DNA of 44,372 nucleotides from Proteromonas lacertae (GCA_002245135.1 NGBS01001207.1:1-44372); one strand, 5' to 3'; shown: positions 30,764-41,434, numbered from the stretch's first letter. The notes: generated by a model from the sequence alone, not told the origin. Program-made: numbers and translations.

Positions 30764-32755
30764 ATGAACATAATAACTATTGATGCCAATGATTTTGTAT
30801 CAGTTCCTACTAATGATAGTAGACATACAATAGTCGATCGAAGAAAAAAGGAGTTATATAAACAATGTCAAAAATACCCTCCTTTGGATTCTTTTTATAG
30901 CATTAATGAATCAATATTTCAGAAGAAATTTAAGTCAATTGGTACACAATATGACTTTGAAGTAGTAGTTACTCATGGCAAAAATGTTAGCAAGGAAAAG
31001 ACATTAAAATTTACTTGTAGTAAAGGAATGTGTCAATTTTATATCAAAGCAAAATATACTGATTATCAAGTTCATGTCAAATTTAATCCACATTCCCATC
31101 AGCTGAATATGGTAAGTAAAAAGATAATTAGTGTTATGACGGATGATATTTTGAATGAAGTGCATTGTATGGTTATGCAGACAAGAAACACATCTAAAGA
31201 AATTATTAATGTTATAAAAAATAATTATAATATTTCAACTCGTGTTATAAAACAGATAGATTGTGAAGTAAATAAACTACGTCAAATGTTACGAGATGAA
31301 AATTCTGGTAGATACAAATTCTATGAAAGTATAAAATCAAAGTATACATATTTCGAAAATTCTCACTGTACGCTTGTCATTTTAGACAAAATAAGGTTAA
31401 GTAAGTATAGTACATTGTGTTGTGATGGTACTTTTTCTATTTTTCTTGGTCATGAACAGCTATATGTTATATACTCTCAAGTCAGTCCTTCTTTATTAAT
31501 TATAGTAGCTTTCGCAATTACTCAAAATAAAACCAGTGATACATACAAATTTATATTTAAGAATTTAAATCAATATTACAATATAAAGGCAGTTATTCAC
31601 GACAAAGAGATGGCTGTTGTCAAAGCTCTAAAAGAATTAAATATTAAGTTTGTATTCGACACCTTTCATCTTCTTATGTGTGTAAAAGATAAGTTGCTTA
31701 AACATTTATTATATCAATACATTAAAGATCCTAGTTCAATAAATATTAATGACTTAGATGAAAAATACAAAATCTATTTTAATAGGGATGGAATAACTAA
31801 TTTTGGTATTTATGGATGTCACAGTAGTTCAGCAGTTGAATCTTTAAATCACAAAATCAAAAACGATTTAAAATATAGGAAATCACGCTATGATAATGTA
31901 TTGACAGTACTAGAAAAACTTCATCAACAACAATTTGATAAAATACAATCAATTGCTTCTATAGAGAATGATAATAATTTATTATACCAAAATTTATTGT
32001 GGGAGGAGTGTAGTAGTAATATTTATAGAGAATTTGAGAGAGTGTATGAAGATAACTATTCTAGCACATTTGATGAAGAATCTAATTCATATTATATTAA
32101 CAATGAGTACAAAATTACAATGAATAATACAAATATCCAGTGTACTTGTTTTTTACATAACTTTAGTGGAGTACCATGTTCTCACATACTCTATATAATA
32201 ATAAAATATGGATTAAACTTTGAAATTATTCATTTAATATCAAATGAATGTTTCAAAAGATATTTTCAATCAACCATTCCTATAACAGATTACTATTTAG
32301 ATTATGTTTATCCTGTTGATATAGAGATTATAAATAATACTATTGCTAGTGATGATGTAGATACTGATAATATTAATATTCCTATTAATGATACTGAGTT
32401 GGATAAAACAGATATTGAAATATTACAGAAAATAATTAGTAATATATACAAAGCTGGCATGTTAAATGATATAGATGACACTGTTGAAGAAATATATCAA
32501 CAAATTAAAAAACCACTTACCCAAAATCTTTATCACACTATATCTGAAAATGACTTTAACAGTTTCATTAATAAGGATTATACGAATATAAAACAAGAAT
32601 CAGCTGTAACAATATTATCAATTATCTATTTATTAATAAGTAAAATCAAAAAAGGATACATAATAATTGATAAGGATGTTGTACTAAACTACATTAATAA
32701 TGAAGTGAAGAAGAGAAAAATAGTAATGGAAAAAAGACACAAAACATCATACTAA
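30764..32755 (+). CDS. MULE transposase with SWIM finger
   Basis: 663 residues, intact. Same plan as the MULE-1 enzyme: zinc motif FTCSKGMCQFYIKAKY...FNPHSHQL; DDE core with CCDGTFSIF, VIHDKEMAVVKAL and HSSSAVESLNHKIK; SWIM finger CTCFLHNFSGVPCSH near residue 465. The C-terminal Ulp1-like domain of the MULE-1 protein is absent; instead there are about 150 residues of acidic linker and a helical tail. The N-termini of the two proteins are alike (DRRKKELYKQCQKYPPLDSF against DKRKKELYRLCKKYAPIDSF). The first 58 bp of the gene are part of the left TIR and are repeated, inverted, in the right one. Confidence 0.9.
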   Translation: MNIITIDANDFVSVPTNDSRHTIVDRRKKELYKQCQKYPPLDSFYSINESIFQKKFKSIGTQYDFEVVVTHGKNVSKEKTLKFTCSKGMCQFYIKAKYTDYQVHVKFNPHSHQLNMVSKKIISVMTDDILNEVHCMVMQTRNTSKEIINVIKNNYNISTRVIKQIDCEVNKLRQMLRDENSGRYKFYESIKSKYTYFENSHCTLVILDKIRLSKYSTLCCDGTFSIFLGHEQLYVIYSQVSPSLLIIVAFAITQNKTSDTYKFIFKNLNQYYNIKAVIHDKEMAVVKALKELNIKFVFDTFHLLMCVKDKLLKHLLYQYIKDPSSININDLDEKYKIYFNRDGITNFGIYGCHSSSAVESLNHKIKNDLKYRKSRYDNVLTVLEKLHQQQFDKIQSIASIENDNNLLYQNLLWEECSSNIYREFERVYEDNYSSTFDEESNSYYINNEYKITMNNTNIQCTCFLHNFSGVPCSHILYIIIKYGLNFEIIHLISNECFKRYFQSTIPITDYYLDYVYPVDIEIINNTIASDDVDTDNINIPINDTELDKTDIEILQKIISNIYKAGMLNDIDDTVEEIYQQIKKPLTQNLYHTISENDFNSFINKDYTNIKQESAVTILSIIYLLISKIKKGYIIIDKDVVLNYINNEVKKRKIVMEKRHKTSY

Positions 32756-32874
32756 TGATAATATTATAACTTTTTTGAATTAAGATATTCTTATTGGAAT
32801 TTATATTCTTTGTGTTAGTTGGATAAACAACTACAGCAATTGTTAAATGTTATTTACGATGATCATCAGAAAAA

Positions 32875-32890
32875 CCCTAACCCTAACCCT
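32875..32890 (+). repeat. short telomere-like CCCTAA run
   Basis: CCCTAACCCTAACCCT, 2.7 units of the TTAGGG-type telomere repeat, between the transposase stop and the start of the right TIR. It may be a repair scar or chance. Confidence 0.6.
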
Positions 32891-32929
32891 TTCTCCTTCT
32901 ATTACTTCATCATTTATTCCATCTTCTAT

Positions 32930-35252
32930 TACTATCATTAGTAGGAACTGATACAAAATCATTGGCATCAATAGTTATTATGTTCATGTATTATTTATTT
33001 TCAAGTATGATATAGAAAATAGATTATAAATTATAATGCCACAAAATATGAAACGATTAAATATTTTTAAACATAAAAAAGTACTAGTTCATACTTGAAA
33101 TACTAGATTACACTTTCAATAATTTTGTCAATAATTTCTATTATATTGTTATTATTAATTCTATATTATTGAGTGATGTGATATAATGTATGTTGATATA
33201 GTGATATATGAGTTGCAGAAAGGACATCCTTCTGGAGCCATATCCTCCTTTCTGTCCTTTCTTCTCTCGTCTAGCCTGTAAGGAAATCGAACATGTTTTT
33301 TTCAAGAAGGACAGTATTCCTTTTGTGTCCCTTTATTCAATATTTGTTTATCATAAATACTACATATATTATATATCCTATTGTTTATAAGACATATTAA
33401 CCTGTTTAAGAACAAATATACCTATGTTCATTTCTATTAATCAAAATATTATGTAAATTTTATCATTAAATCTATCTAAATAACATACTTATAAATGTAT
33501 TGTTCATTTACATAAATAGCGTCACTTCATAATAGAAATATCAAACAAATTGACATAATCTGAATATAATGTAAATTAATAAACTACTTATAACTAATTT
33601 GAATATATACAGTAAAATAAACTGATTAAATTTAGCTAAATTTTAATATTCATTAATTCACAGTATTTCAAAGAAACAGTAATTAATTTTTAGATTTATA
33701 CATACGAATTTACAACATTACAAACATATGAACATAAAAAGAAACAATACTTAATCATAACACGAAATATTAAACTTTGAAATAAATCCAAGCTTGATTT
33801 CTTTTCAAGCTTTTTTATTTTATCATGTCATATAAAAGACGTAGCAGCTTCATAGAATACAAACAATCCCAAACTCTAGAAGCTTAATAGAACGTAGTTA
33901 TTCTATACAGGGATTGATACATAACAAACAGAGAAACAGATTAGGGAATAGCATATAAAATGGGATAAAAAATGAGTGAAAACAATTAAATGCAACTACA
34001 ATATATTAAAAAAATAGTTAAATTGACAAATAATATATTTATTTGTTAATTTTTCAGTAGGGCAGGAGTATAATGTGTTATATTGATATATATTGCTTAG
34101 TGATTGATTATTTTTACTATTTATTACAGAAAAACTAAAAAGATAATAAAAAAGCAAAATGGACAAAAGGGACAGCTACAGGAAAACACTGGGTATTTTG
34201 AGCGTGTGAAGACAAAAGTCGAAAAGGACGTCATTTGCCTAACTCAGTTCTAAATACATTCAAGTTCTTCGACAAGCTAACCATGTCATCTATATCTTTA
34301 TCAATCTTTGAATGTTGAAAGTAAATGAATCTTGTTCAACAATTGGCATATTTAATCCTAAAATTCATTGATATAGGCCAATTTAATATTAAGTAACATA
34401 CACATATTAAATACACAAATTAAAGTATAAATGTTAAATATTTGTGTAAATTATCAATTAATAAAAAGAATCAATTTCTGAAGAAGATATTCCTATAAAT
34501 CCTATTACAACCATTACATTTCACATCCTGTATTCCATTATTACTACATTCAATATATCTTTGAGTATAATCCATTTCATATTTAAATATATCACTTAAA
34601 TTTAGATTATATTCTCATTTTTCAATGCAACTATGTTCTTTATTTCTTCAAGTGATATAGTAAGACTCTTTCTTAACCATTTTTGATTTATATTCCTTAC
34701 TATCTGGCTTATCACGCATTCTTCCATATTTTTGAATCAATCCATTCCATAATAAATTTAGTCGTATGCTATTCTATCTATAATCTTTTCATAATTCTTT
34801 AAATCTAAACCAATTAAAAATATATATAATTATACGAAGAATATGGACTTTTGATATATATATAATTGAAAATTATGATAAAGTTGAAATCTATTTAATT
34901 AAAATTAAAAATATGTTGCTATACATAACAAATGCTCAAAATATATAAATTTCAAATTCAAATCAAGCCAAATGCTTGACTAAATTTATATTTTTTCATT
35001 TTTCTCTTGAAATAACAAAATAATTAGAATAAAAACTGGAGGTCCAATGTACAGTTATTATGTACAATAAATTTATATACAAAATTCTTATAATTATTCT
35101 AATGATTAACATTGATGATGTCTAAATACCACACACAATTCAGAAAAGCTAAAATAATTAATAATAGTCAGACAAATTTCAATATAAGATTCATGGCGCT
35201 ATTAGAAACAGCCTGTTCAAAATTTGAGCAGCTGCCCAAAAAAAAATACCCC
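32930..35252 (-). repeat. MULE-2 right terminal inverted repeat
   Basis: Inverse copy of 28499-30821, 2323 bp. Its inner end holds an inverted copy of the transposase start (first 58 bp) and upstream region, so the transposase promoter also exists here, facing outward from the interior. Confidence 0.92.
35031..35070 (-). promoter_or_regulatory. subterminal motif shared by both MULEs (MULE-2 right)
   Basis: Inverse of 28681-28720, 182 bp from the right tip. Confidence 0.6.
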
Positions 35253-35316
35253 TTGATTCATATTGAAGACGAAGGTCAAATAAATAGAAACATAACTTTA
35301 TTCAAACCAATAAGCA

Positions 35317-35941
35317 TATGTTGTACGCTGTTGGGAGATTTGCGCCGTTGGGAGATAAAAGGGTTTTAGATTACGTTGAAGTTATATTCGTAACCATGAG
35401 CCCCTAAATATTACAGATATACACTTAGTTTTTCAAAAAAGTTACGTTGGCTGTATATCGTATAGTTCTGGTTAATCAGTTATATATCCAACATTGTATA
35501 TTTATACTTCATATTAAACGTCAATAGCAATAGCAGAAAACGAAATTAAAGTTTTTAGATGAATAGAATATAATAATTTTAATTTCTTTATACATAATAT
35601 TGAAATTGAAAAAGTAGGCTTGAAAGAGGCTTGAACTCGATTTTTATTTTTCCATTTTTAATTGCCTTAACATCAATTTTTTCATATCTTATTCATCTCA
35701 GCTGATGTATTTTTGTCTGTAGTAACGATTGAAACAAAAAAATATTGAATGAAGTAAAATGCGTTTCATATATACAAGGCGGAAGCTTAAAAAAAATATA
35801 TCACAGATGTAGCTTATATGCCAAAGTAAGATTATTTATGATTATATCTCACTACCAAACCCTCTACTGTCGAATTAGTTTTTAATAAAACCCTTTTATC
35901 TCCCAACGGCGCAAATCTCCCAACGGAGTACAACAGCATAT
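35317..35941. mobile_element. short non-autonomous element with about 40-bp inverted repeats (MITE-A)
   Basis: The ends 35330-35368 and 35888-35926 are 39-bp inverted repeats, GTTGGGAGATTTGCGCCG and onward to GGGTTTTA. A weaker extension outward (ATATG..TTGTAC) is offset by a three-base gap. Each end contains GTTGGGAGAT twice, spaced 19 bp. The inside has no coding frame. Target duplication is not clear. It lies just outside MULE-2, with no sequence in common with it. Confidence 0.75.
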
Positions 35942-36068
35942 ATATTATGGACTATAGTTTTAACCTCGATTCTTTTTATAATAGCTCAATGTACTATATA
36001 ATTATACAATTGCGCATCTTTTATTCGTGTGAAATGGGTTCTTAGCATTATATTTCGCTTAAAATGAA

Positions 36069-36497
36069 TAATAATGGAATAAAGGGGGAAATGACTCGTG
36101 AGTCATTTCCCCCTATTGTTTTTTCGTTAAATGAATCATTTTTATTGTTTAATAATCATTCATATACTATTATAAAACCCAAACAAACAATAAAGCAATT
36201 CAATGAACTTCAATTAATAATTAGATTTCATAATTAGATTCAAATTAATTAGTTTTAATTACTTTGCATAGTTAAATAAATCTATAGTTCCAATTATTTC
36301 TTCTTCTTCTTCTGATTCGGTTTCTGTATCTTCATCAATCATAATCAAATCGCGTTTTACTACTTCTTCCACAACCTTTTTATCTTCTTTACCATAAGAA
36401 AATGTAACGAATATTATTTTGGGTAACAAAATGTAACGGTCAAAAACACATAGGGGGAAATGACTCACGAGTCATTTCCCCCTTTATTCCATTATTA
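36069..36497. mobile_element. short non-autonomous element with palindromic 48-bp TIRs (MITE-B)
   Basis: The ends 36069-36116 and 36450-36497 are 48-bp inverted repeats starting TAATAATGGAATAAAGGGGG. Each end is itself nearly palindromic: GGGGGAAATGACTC, a 2-bp centre, then GAGTCATTTCCCCC. The flanks TAAAATGAA and TAAATGAAA look like an imperfect 8-9 bp target duplication. The inner frame on the minus strand (acidic, 36259-36468) runs into the TIR and is probably not a gene. Confidence 0.78.
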
Positions 36498-36826
36498 TAA
36501 ATGAAATAAAATATATAATAAAAAAACTAAGGAATAATAGTTAATAGATATATTGTTTGCTTATATTTATTCAACTTTTCTTTCATCCCCATGTGTAATA
36601 AGCCACTAGTGTAAATTGCCTCATAATTAATTAAATCTTAAATTCATTAAATAAGATGTGAATTATAAAATGATTTGGCTTGACATTTTCCTAGAATTTT
36701 CTAAATTTTCTTATTTCAATATTGATTGATTTTCCTAAAATATGATATTGAATTGGTTGATAATACATCAACAAAAAAAAGAGAGATAAAAATCACTTAT
36801 AACAATAATAATTAAATAAAAAACTA
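36498..36826. other. intergenic, no feature seen
   Basis: AT-rich sequence between MITE-B and the 3' end of the transporter gene. I see nothing beyond A/T runs. Confidence 0.5.
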
Positions 36827-38659
36827 TTAAAGAGCTTCTAATACTTCATACTTAGATGATTTTCTATCAAATAATCTATGTATTTCTTCAAGAGTTAAAC
36901 CTTTTGTTTCTACTAAATAACAGTACAAATAAACAAAATTCAAAACTGAAATTCCACCATACAAGAAAAAAGCTCCATATCCTTTTAAAGCATTAATTAA
37001 ACTCAAAAATGTTGCAGAAACTGCAAAATTAGTTACCCAGTTAACAGAAGAAGTAATAGCCATCCCAATACTACGATATTCTAATGGAAATATTTCACTA
37101 TTAATTGCCCAAGGCATTGAACCCATTCCTGGAGCAAAACATGCTAAAAATAATACTAATAAAATCAATATTGGCCAACCCTATAATATAATAACAATAA
37201 AAATATATACTAAATATGAAGGACAGGTTGTATAATCATATCCACCATTCATATTACATTCTAAGATTGATGAATTATAATTATAAAAAGGATCAGTCTC
37301 ATTTCCAGAGATACAATAGGTTGTTCTACCAGCTATAACTCAATAATAAAGAAATATTATTATTAAATATTAATAAATATACATTTACATACACCACACA
37401 TTGAGTCAGATATACATTTACTACATTTACTGTATAAGCTGCATGTATCAGTTGTATTATCACTAATTACAGTTAAAGGATATGAAAAAATATCATCCAA
37501 TAAAAATGATGCACCCATTAAGAATATCACCATAATTACTAATCCCAAACTACAAAGAGTCAATAATCTTCTACCTTTTCTATCTACTAAATACATACCA
37601 ACAGGTGTAAATATGAAATTACTAAACGATACAAAACATGATAACCATATAGCATCAGAAGATTTAGTAAAACCACTCATTTTGATAATCATTGGTGAAT
37701 AGTACATTATATTATTAATTCCAGCTGTTTGTTGAGCAAATTGTAATACACAACCTAATAATAAAGCAGAACGAAGTGATGAAGATTTGAAAAAATCAAA
37801 TATTTTGTGATGAGGAATATCATTCTTTGGTAATGAATTTTTCTATTTGTTTATATATATATTATATATAATTATATACAATTTCTTCTAATTCATTTTC
37901 AATTTTTTCTCTTTCTTTTTCATTTCGTATAAACAATAATGCTTTGACTGCTTCTTCTTCTCTTTCTTTTAATAATAACCATCGAGGACTCTTAGGTAAA
38001 TAGAAATAAAATAATATTAATTGTAAAAAGGCGGGGATAAAAGCTATTCCTAACATATACCTCCAACCACTAGAAGTAGTAGAAAATATTCCATCAACTA
38101 GTGATGCAATGAATTGACCACCTGTTACAAACAATGTATTCAATGTTACTAAGAATCCACGTAATTCGGGAGGTGCTGCTTCAGATATATAGATTGGAAC
38201 TGTTAACGATGATAATCCAACACCCAAACCCACCACTATTCTACCAATTATTAGCTCTATGAAGTTTTGGGAGAAGGCTAATACTAATGAACCAATTGAA
38301 AATAAGATAGCGCTTATCATTATTGTGAAATGTCTGCCTTTCCAGTCATTTAGGTAACTACCACAGATTGAAGCAATAAATGCTGAAAATATTGTACTAC
38401 TTACTATGATTTCCATCTCTACATCATCTAAATTCAATTCTTCTGATATTAATAGAATTGCACCAGACACTACTCCCTATTTCTCTTTAAATATATTTAT
38501 TCATACAGTATCATAACCAAATAAAAATCCACCTATTGTAGTCACTAATGTAAACATATAAACTACACATTTGCTCTTCTTTGATATAACACCATTATTT
38601 TCTTCTATACTATCAGGATTGGATTTAACTAAATTGGATAACTCTTCTTTATTTTGCAT
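36827..38659 (-). CDS. H+/myo-inositol symporter-like MFS transporter (HMIT type)
   Basis: Five exons join to 559 residues. Introns: 38477-38506, 38... 37843-37879, 37339-37394 and 37181-37210 (30, 37, 56 and 30 bp). Sugar-porter hallmarks: GGFLFGYDTGVVSGA in the first helix, NDWKGRH, GRIVVGLGVGLSSLTVPIYI, PKSPRWLL, QQTAGINNIMYYSPMI, VDRKGRR, PGMGSMPWAINSEIFP and VETKG near the end. VTLNTLFVTGGQFIASLVDG and the loop between helices 9 and 10 match the animal HMIT (SLC2A13) pattern: CSLYSKCSKCISDSMCG and further cysteines (about residues 384-440) form a PSI-like module. It should import inositol or a related polyol with protons at the plasma membrane. Substrate is inferred. TTTTGATAAAA lies 54 bp upstream of the ATG. 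Confidence 0.9.
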
Positions 38660-39021
38660 TTCTTTAGGTATGAAGATAAAAAGGATGAATTGAAATCTAT
38701 TTTGACCTAACTTTTATCAAAATAGTTTTAAATAAAGATGTGTATTTCTATTATGTAGTAATTTATCAGGTATAAACAAGATGATTTCATATTAACATAA
38801 GTAGTACTATTCATTTTATAGTAATTAAACCAATCTATACAACCCTAATATATAAATTGAATTTCTTTTCACTTCGAATATTCCTACAAGTTATTTCATA
38901 TTCTCTCTTTTCCATTTCTTTATTTACTTGTTCATTACTTATTCCACCATCTTTATTTATTTCTAAACCAGTTCAATTAAAATTATATGAATAATACAGG
39001 TATTGTAAGTATAAATTTTGT
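38660..39021. other. intergenic with a decayed copy of part of the next gene
   Basis: 38856-38970 resembles 39554-39665, the segment encoding the Ig-like module of the neighbouring gene (both read GAATTTCTTTTCA, then ACAA.TTATTTCATATT). It is a degenerate tandem duplicate in the same orientation and not coding. TTTTATCAAAA at 38713-38723 is a possible promoter element of the transporter. Confidence 0.55.
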
Positions 39022-41142
39022 TTAATTTTGATTACAAACTGATAACAATTCTATTGATGTGTTTTTATAAAATAATTCAGCATAAGGATATAATGGAGAA
39101 GGTAAATCTTTAACAAGCAATACAGGAGATGAATCATTATGACTTATCCAAAATTCTCTTTTATTCATATCAACAATCACTTCATAAATTGAGCCATCTC
39201 CATGATTGAAATTTGGATTTTTATTAACAACTCTTCCAATATGACAATATGGAGTAATATCTTGACTTTTACCATAAAATGCATAATAATTACATGTTGT
39301 TGATTGATCATCAATATTATTACCAGAATATGTATTTTCAGCTGATAATCCTAACATTATACCATCATATTTATTTCCATTTTGATGAAATTGATATTTG
39401 ATATGATAAACTCCATTTTCCATTTTCAAATTTAAATAACAATGATTAGAATCATAGAATATATTTGTTATTAATTTTCCATTATTTGATACTTCTATTC
39501 CATCACTTTTGTTTAATTCTGTAAATTTTACATCAACAAATTCTAATGATATTTTGAATTTCTTTTCATTTAGAATATTCTTACAACTTATTTCATATTT
39601 TCTCTTTTCGATTTCTTTATTCATTTTTCCATGAATTATTCCATTTTCTTTTTCTATCATCATTCCATCTGGCAATGAAGGATTGATTGAAAATTCACAT
39701 CGATTTCCATCAAATGAAGGAATTATTGATATTTCTTCATCTAATATAAAGAAATATTCTGATTGAAGATATGAAAATGATGTGATTTCTTTTGTTTTTA
39801 ATTCTTTCAATAATTCTTTATCTTTCATTATTTTTATCATTTCTTCTTCTTCTTCGAAACTCAGTTTATTCTCTTTTATATACTCCATTAATAATTCTTT
39901 GGATTTGGAGTTTAAATAATTATCTTCATTCAATATTCTATAAAGAATCTCTTTTCCACATACTTCCTCCATTATTGAAATATTCTTTTTATCATCAATG
40001 AATAAACATAAACATTTCATTGTTCGATTTCTTTTATTCTCATTATATTCTATACATAATCTATCCAATAGATTTCTCTTTTCGATATTTGAGATATATT
40101 CTATTTAAATATATTTTTAGTATTTATACTTTCCATTTTCACATTTTTATATTTCATTATCATCAATACTATTTCGATTATTTTTATATTATTCATTTCT
40201 AATATACACAGTATTTCATCATTCAATTCTTCTTCTTTCATTTTATCCAATATTCTTCTTTCTTCTTCATTAAAGTCTTCTTTTTTATTATCTTCATTGT
40301 AATTATTCATTATTATATTTTGAATTCTCTCATCTTTTATTAAATATATTTCTATATGATTTTTACATTCATTCTCTTTTAATTCTATTTTCATTTCTTT
40401 CAACATTTCTTTATTCTCTTTTTCTATCTCTTTCTCTTTTATCTTTTCTACATCGATATCTTCTTCTATCAATTGTTTAAAATCATCTTCTATCTCTTTA
40501 TTGTCATACTTATTCTTTTGGAATTTATACCATTCTAATAAGCGATTTAATAACCAACTCTCACTTCGAATTATCATATCTTTCATATTTAATATCTCAC
40601 TCAAATTATTCATTTCTAATCTCAACAAATATTCATTCTTATATAAATATTTATATCCTCGCTTTTCTATTTCCATATTTTTCAAGTCTTCTATCTCTCT
40701 CAAACATCCACCAAATACATTACAAATATGAATTAATTTCATTAACACTTCATCATCTATATTATTCTTCACAAATTCATAACAATCATTTATTATCTCT
40801 TTTTCACAATAACATAAACAAAACATCAACACTTCACACACACTCTCTTTACAGATTATCAGTTCACCACCACTGTAGTATTTCTCCATCTCATAATATC
40901 CAATTTCTTTGATTTCTTCATATAACTCTAAAACTCCAACAAACTCACGATCTAACAACAGTTTCTTTACTGTTTCATTTCCATTCACTAAAATTGACTT
41001 GATTGACATTATTCGATTATCTCTAATCTTCACTTCTATATCACCAAAACCACTTTCAACCAATTTTCGACATAATCTATCATAAAAATAAATATAAAAT
41101 ATACCCCTCTTCTCTTATGCTTTTATTCACTTTTATTATCAT
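39022..41142 (-). CDS. BTB-BACK protein with Ig-like and SPRY-like domains
   Basis: Three exons (introns 41077-41104 and 40101-40129, 28 and 29 bp) join to 687 residues from ATG 41142. Residues about 13-115 look like a divergent BTB/POZ domain (SGFGDIEVKI...IKSILVNGNETVKKLL), 140-220 like a BACK domain (EYLLRLEMNNLSEIL...SESWLLNRLLEWYKF), and 230-310 are a charged helical linker. Residues about 450-505 resemble a putative-Ig (He_PIG-like) module (FSINPSLPDGMMIEKENGII). From about 530 to the end is an SPRY-like sandwich (HIKYQFHQNG...LGLSAENTYSG...DLPSPLYPYAEL). BTB-BACK proteins are often CUL3 adaptors, so it could choose ubiquitylation substrates through the C-terminal domains. The BTB call is weaker than BACK and SPRY. 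Confidence 0.65.
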
Positions 41143-41434
41143 CTTTATGTAAATATACAACAAAAATAACGAAATTGGATTTTTATCAAAATTTTGAATA
41201 ACCCAAAACTTAAAATGTGATTTAATTCAATTGAAGAAGGTGTGATAAAGACAATAATACTCAATTGTGATTTATTAATGCATATTGTATATGATATGAT
41301 GATATAATTGATGAAAAGTAAGTGAGAGTGATACTTTGTTTATTTATAATGAAATTTAATATTAATATACTATTAATGGTTACTGGTATTTAAATTCATA
41401 TACATAATACAAATTTATCAACATTTATTATGAA
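41143..41434. promoter_or_regulatory. divergent intergenic region between the BTB-BACK and solenoid genes
   Basis: TTTTATCAAAA at 41181-41191 is 39 bp upstream of the minus-strand ATG at 41142, and the same 11 bases lie upstream of the transporter gene. No other feature is seen in this AT-rich stretch. Confidence 0.35.

Larger units (their letters stand above)
28499..30821 (+). repeat. MULE-2 left terminal inverted repeat, reaching into the transposase gene
   Basis: 2323 bp, inverse copy of 32930-35252. After the tip come GCAGCTGC and the imperfect palindrome CTCAAATTTTGAAC. It extends past the transposase ATG (30764) by 58 bp, to GATAGTA. It contains a 60-codon frame at 30361-30543 that is probably chance, mirrored at 33208-33390. 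Confidence 0.92.
28499..35252 (+). mobile_element. MULE-2: Mutator-like element with 2.3-kb TIRs
   Basis: 6754 bp with inverted repeats of equal length, 28499-30821 and 32930-35252 (2323 bp each), tipped GGGGTATTTTTTTTTGGGCA. One intact transposase gene (30764-32755) lies inside. The nine bases outside each tip differ (CTAAAATAT and TTGATTCAT), so there is no target duplication; one flank was probably rearranged or deleted after insertion. It shares tip structure and a subterminal block with MULE-1 and so belongs to the same clan, but it has its own TIR content. Confidence 0.9.

Noticed and set aside
33208-33390. 60-codon frame present in both MULE-2 arms (also 30361-30543)
   Set aside because: It is low complexity, sits over the GGACA cluster and promoter region, and is duplicated only because the arms are identical.
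35112-35369. 85-codon frame across the right tip of MULE-2 into MITE-A
   Set aside because: It joins unrelated sequences (TIR, flank, MITE end) and has no protein-family signal.
41063-41065. TTG start for the BTB-BACK protein
   Set aside because: A tiny first exon with a proper ATG at 41142 and a 28-bp GT-AG intron keeps the frame and extends the domain.
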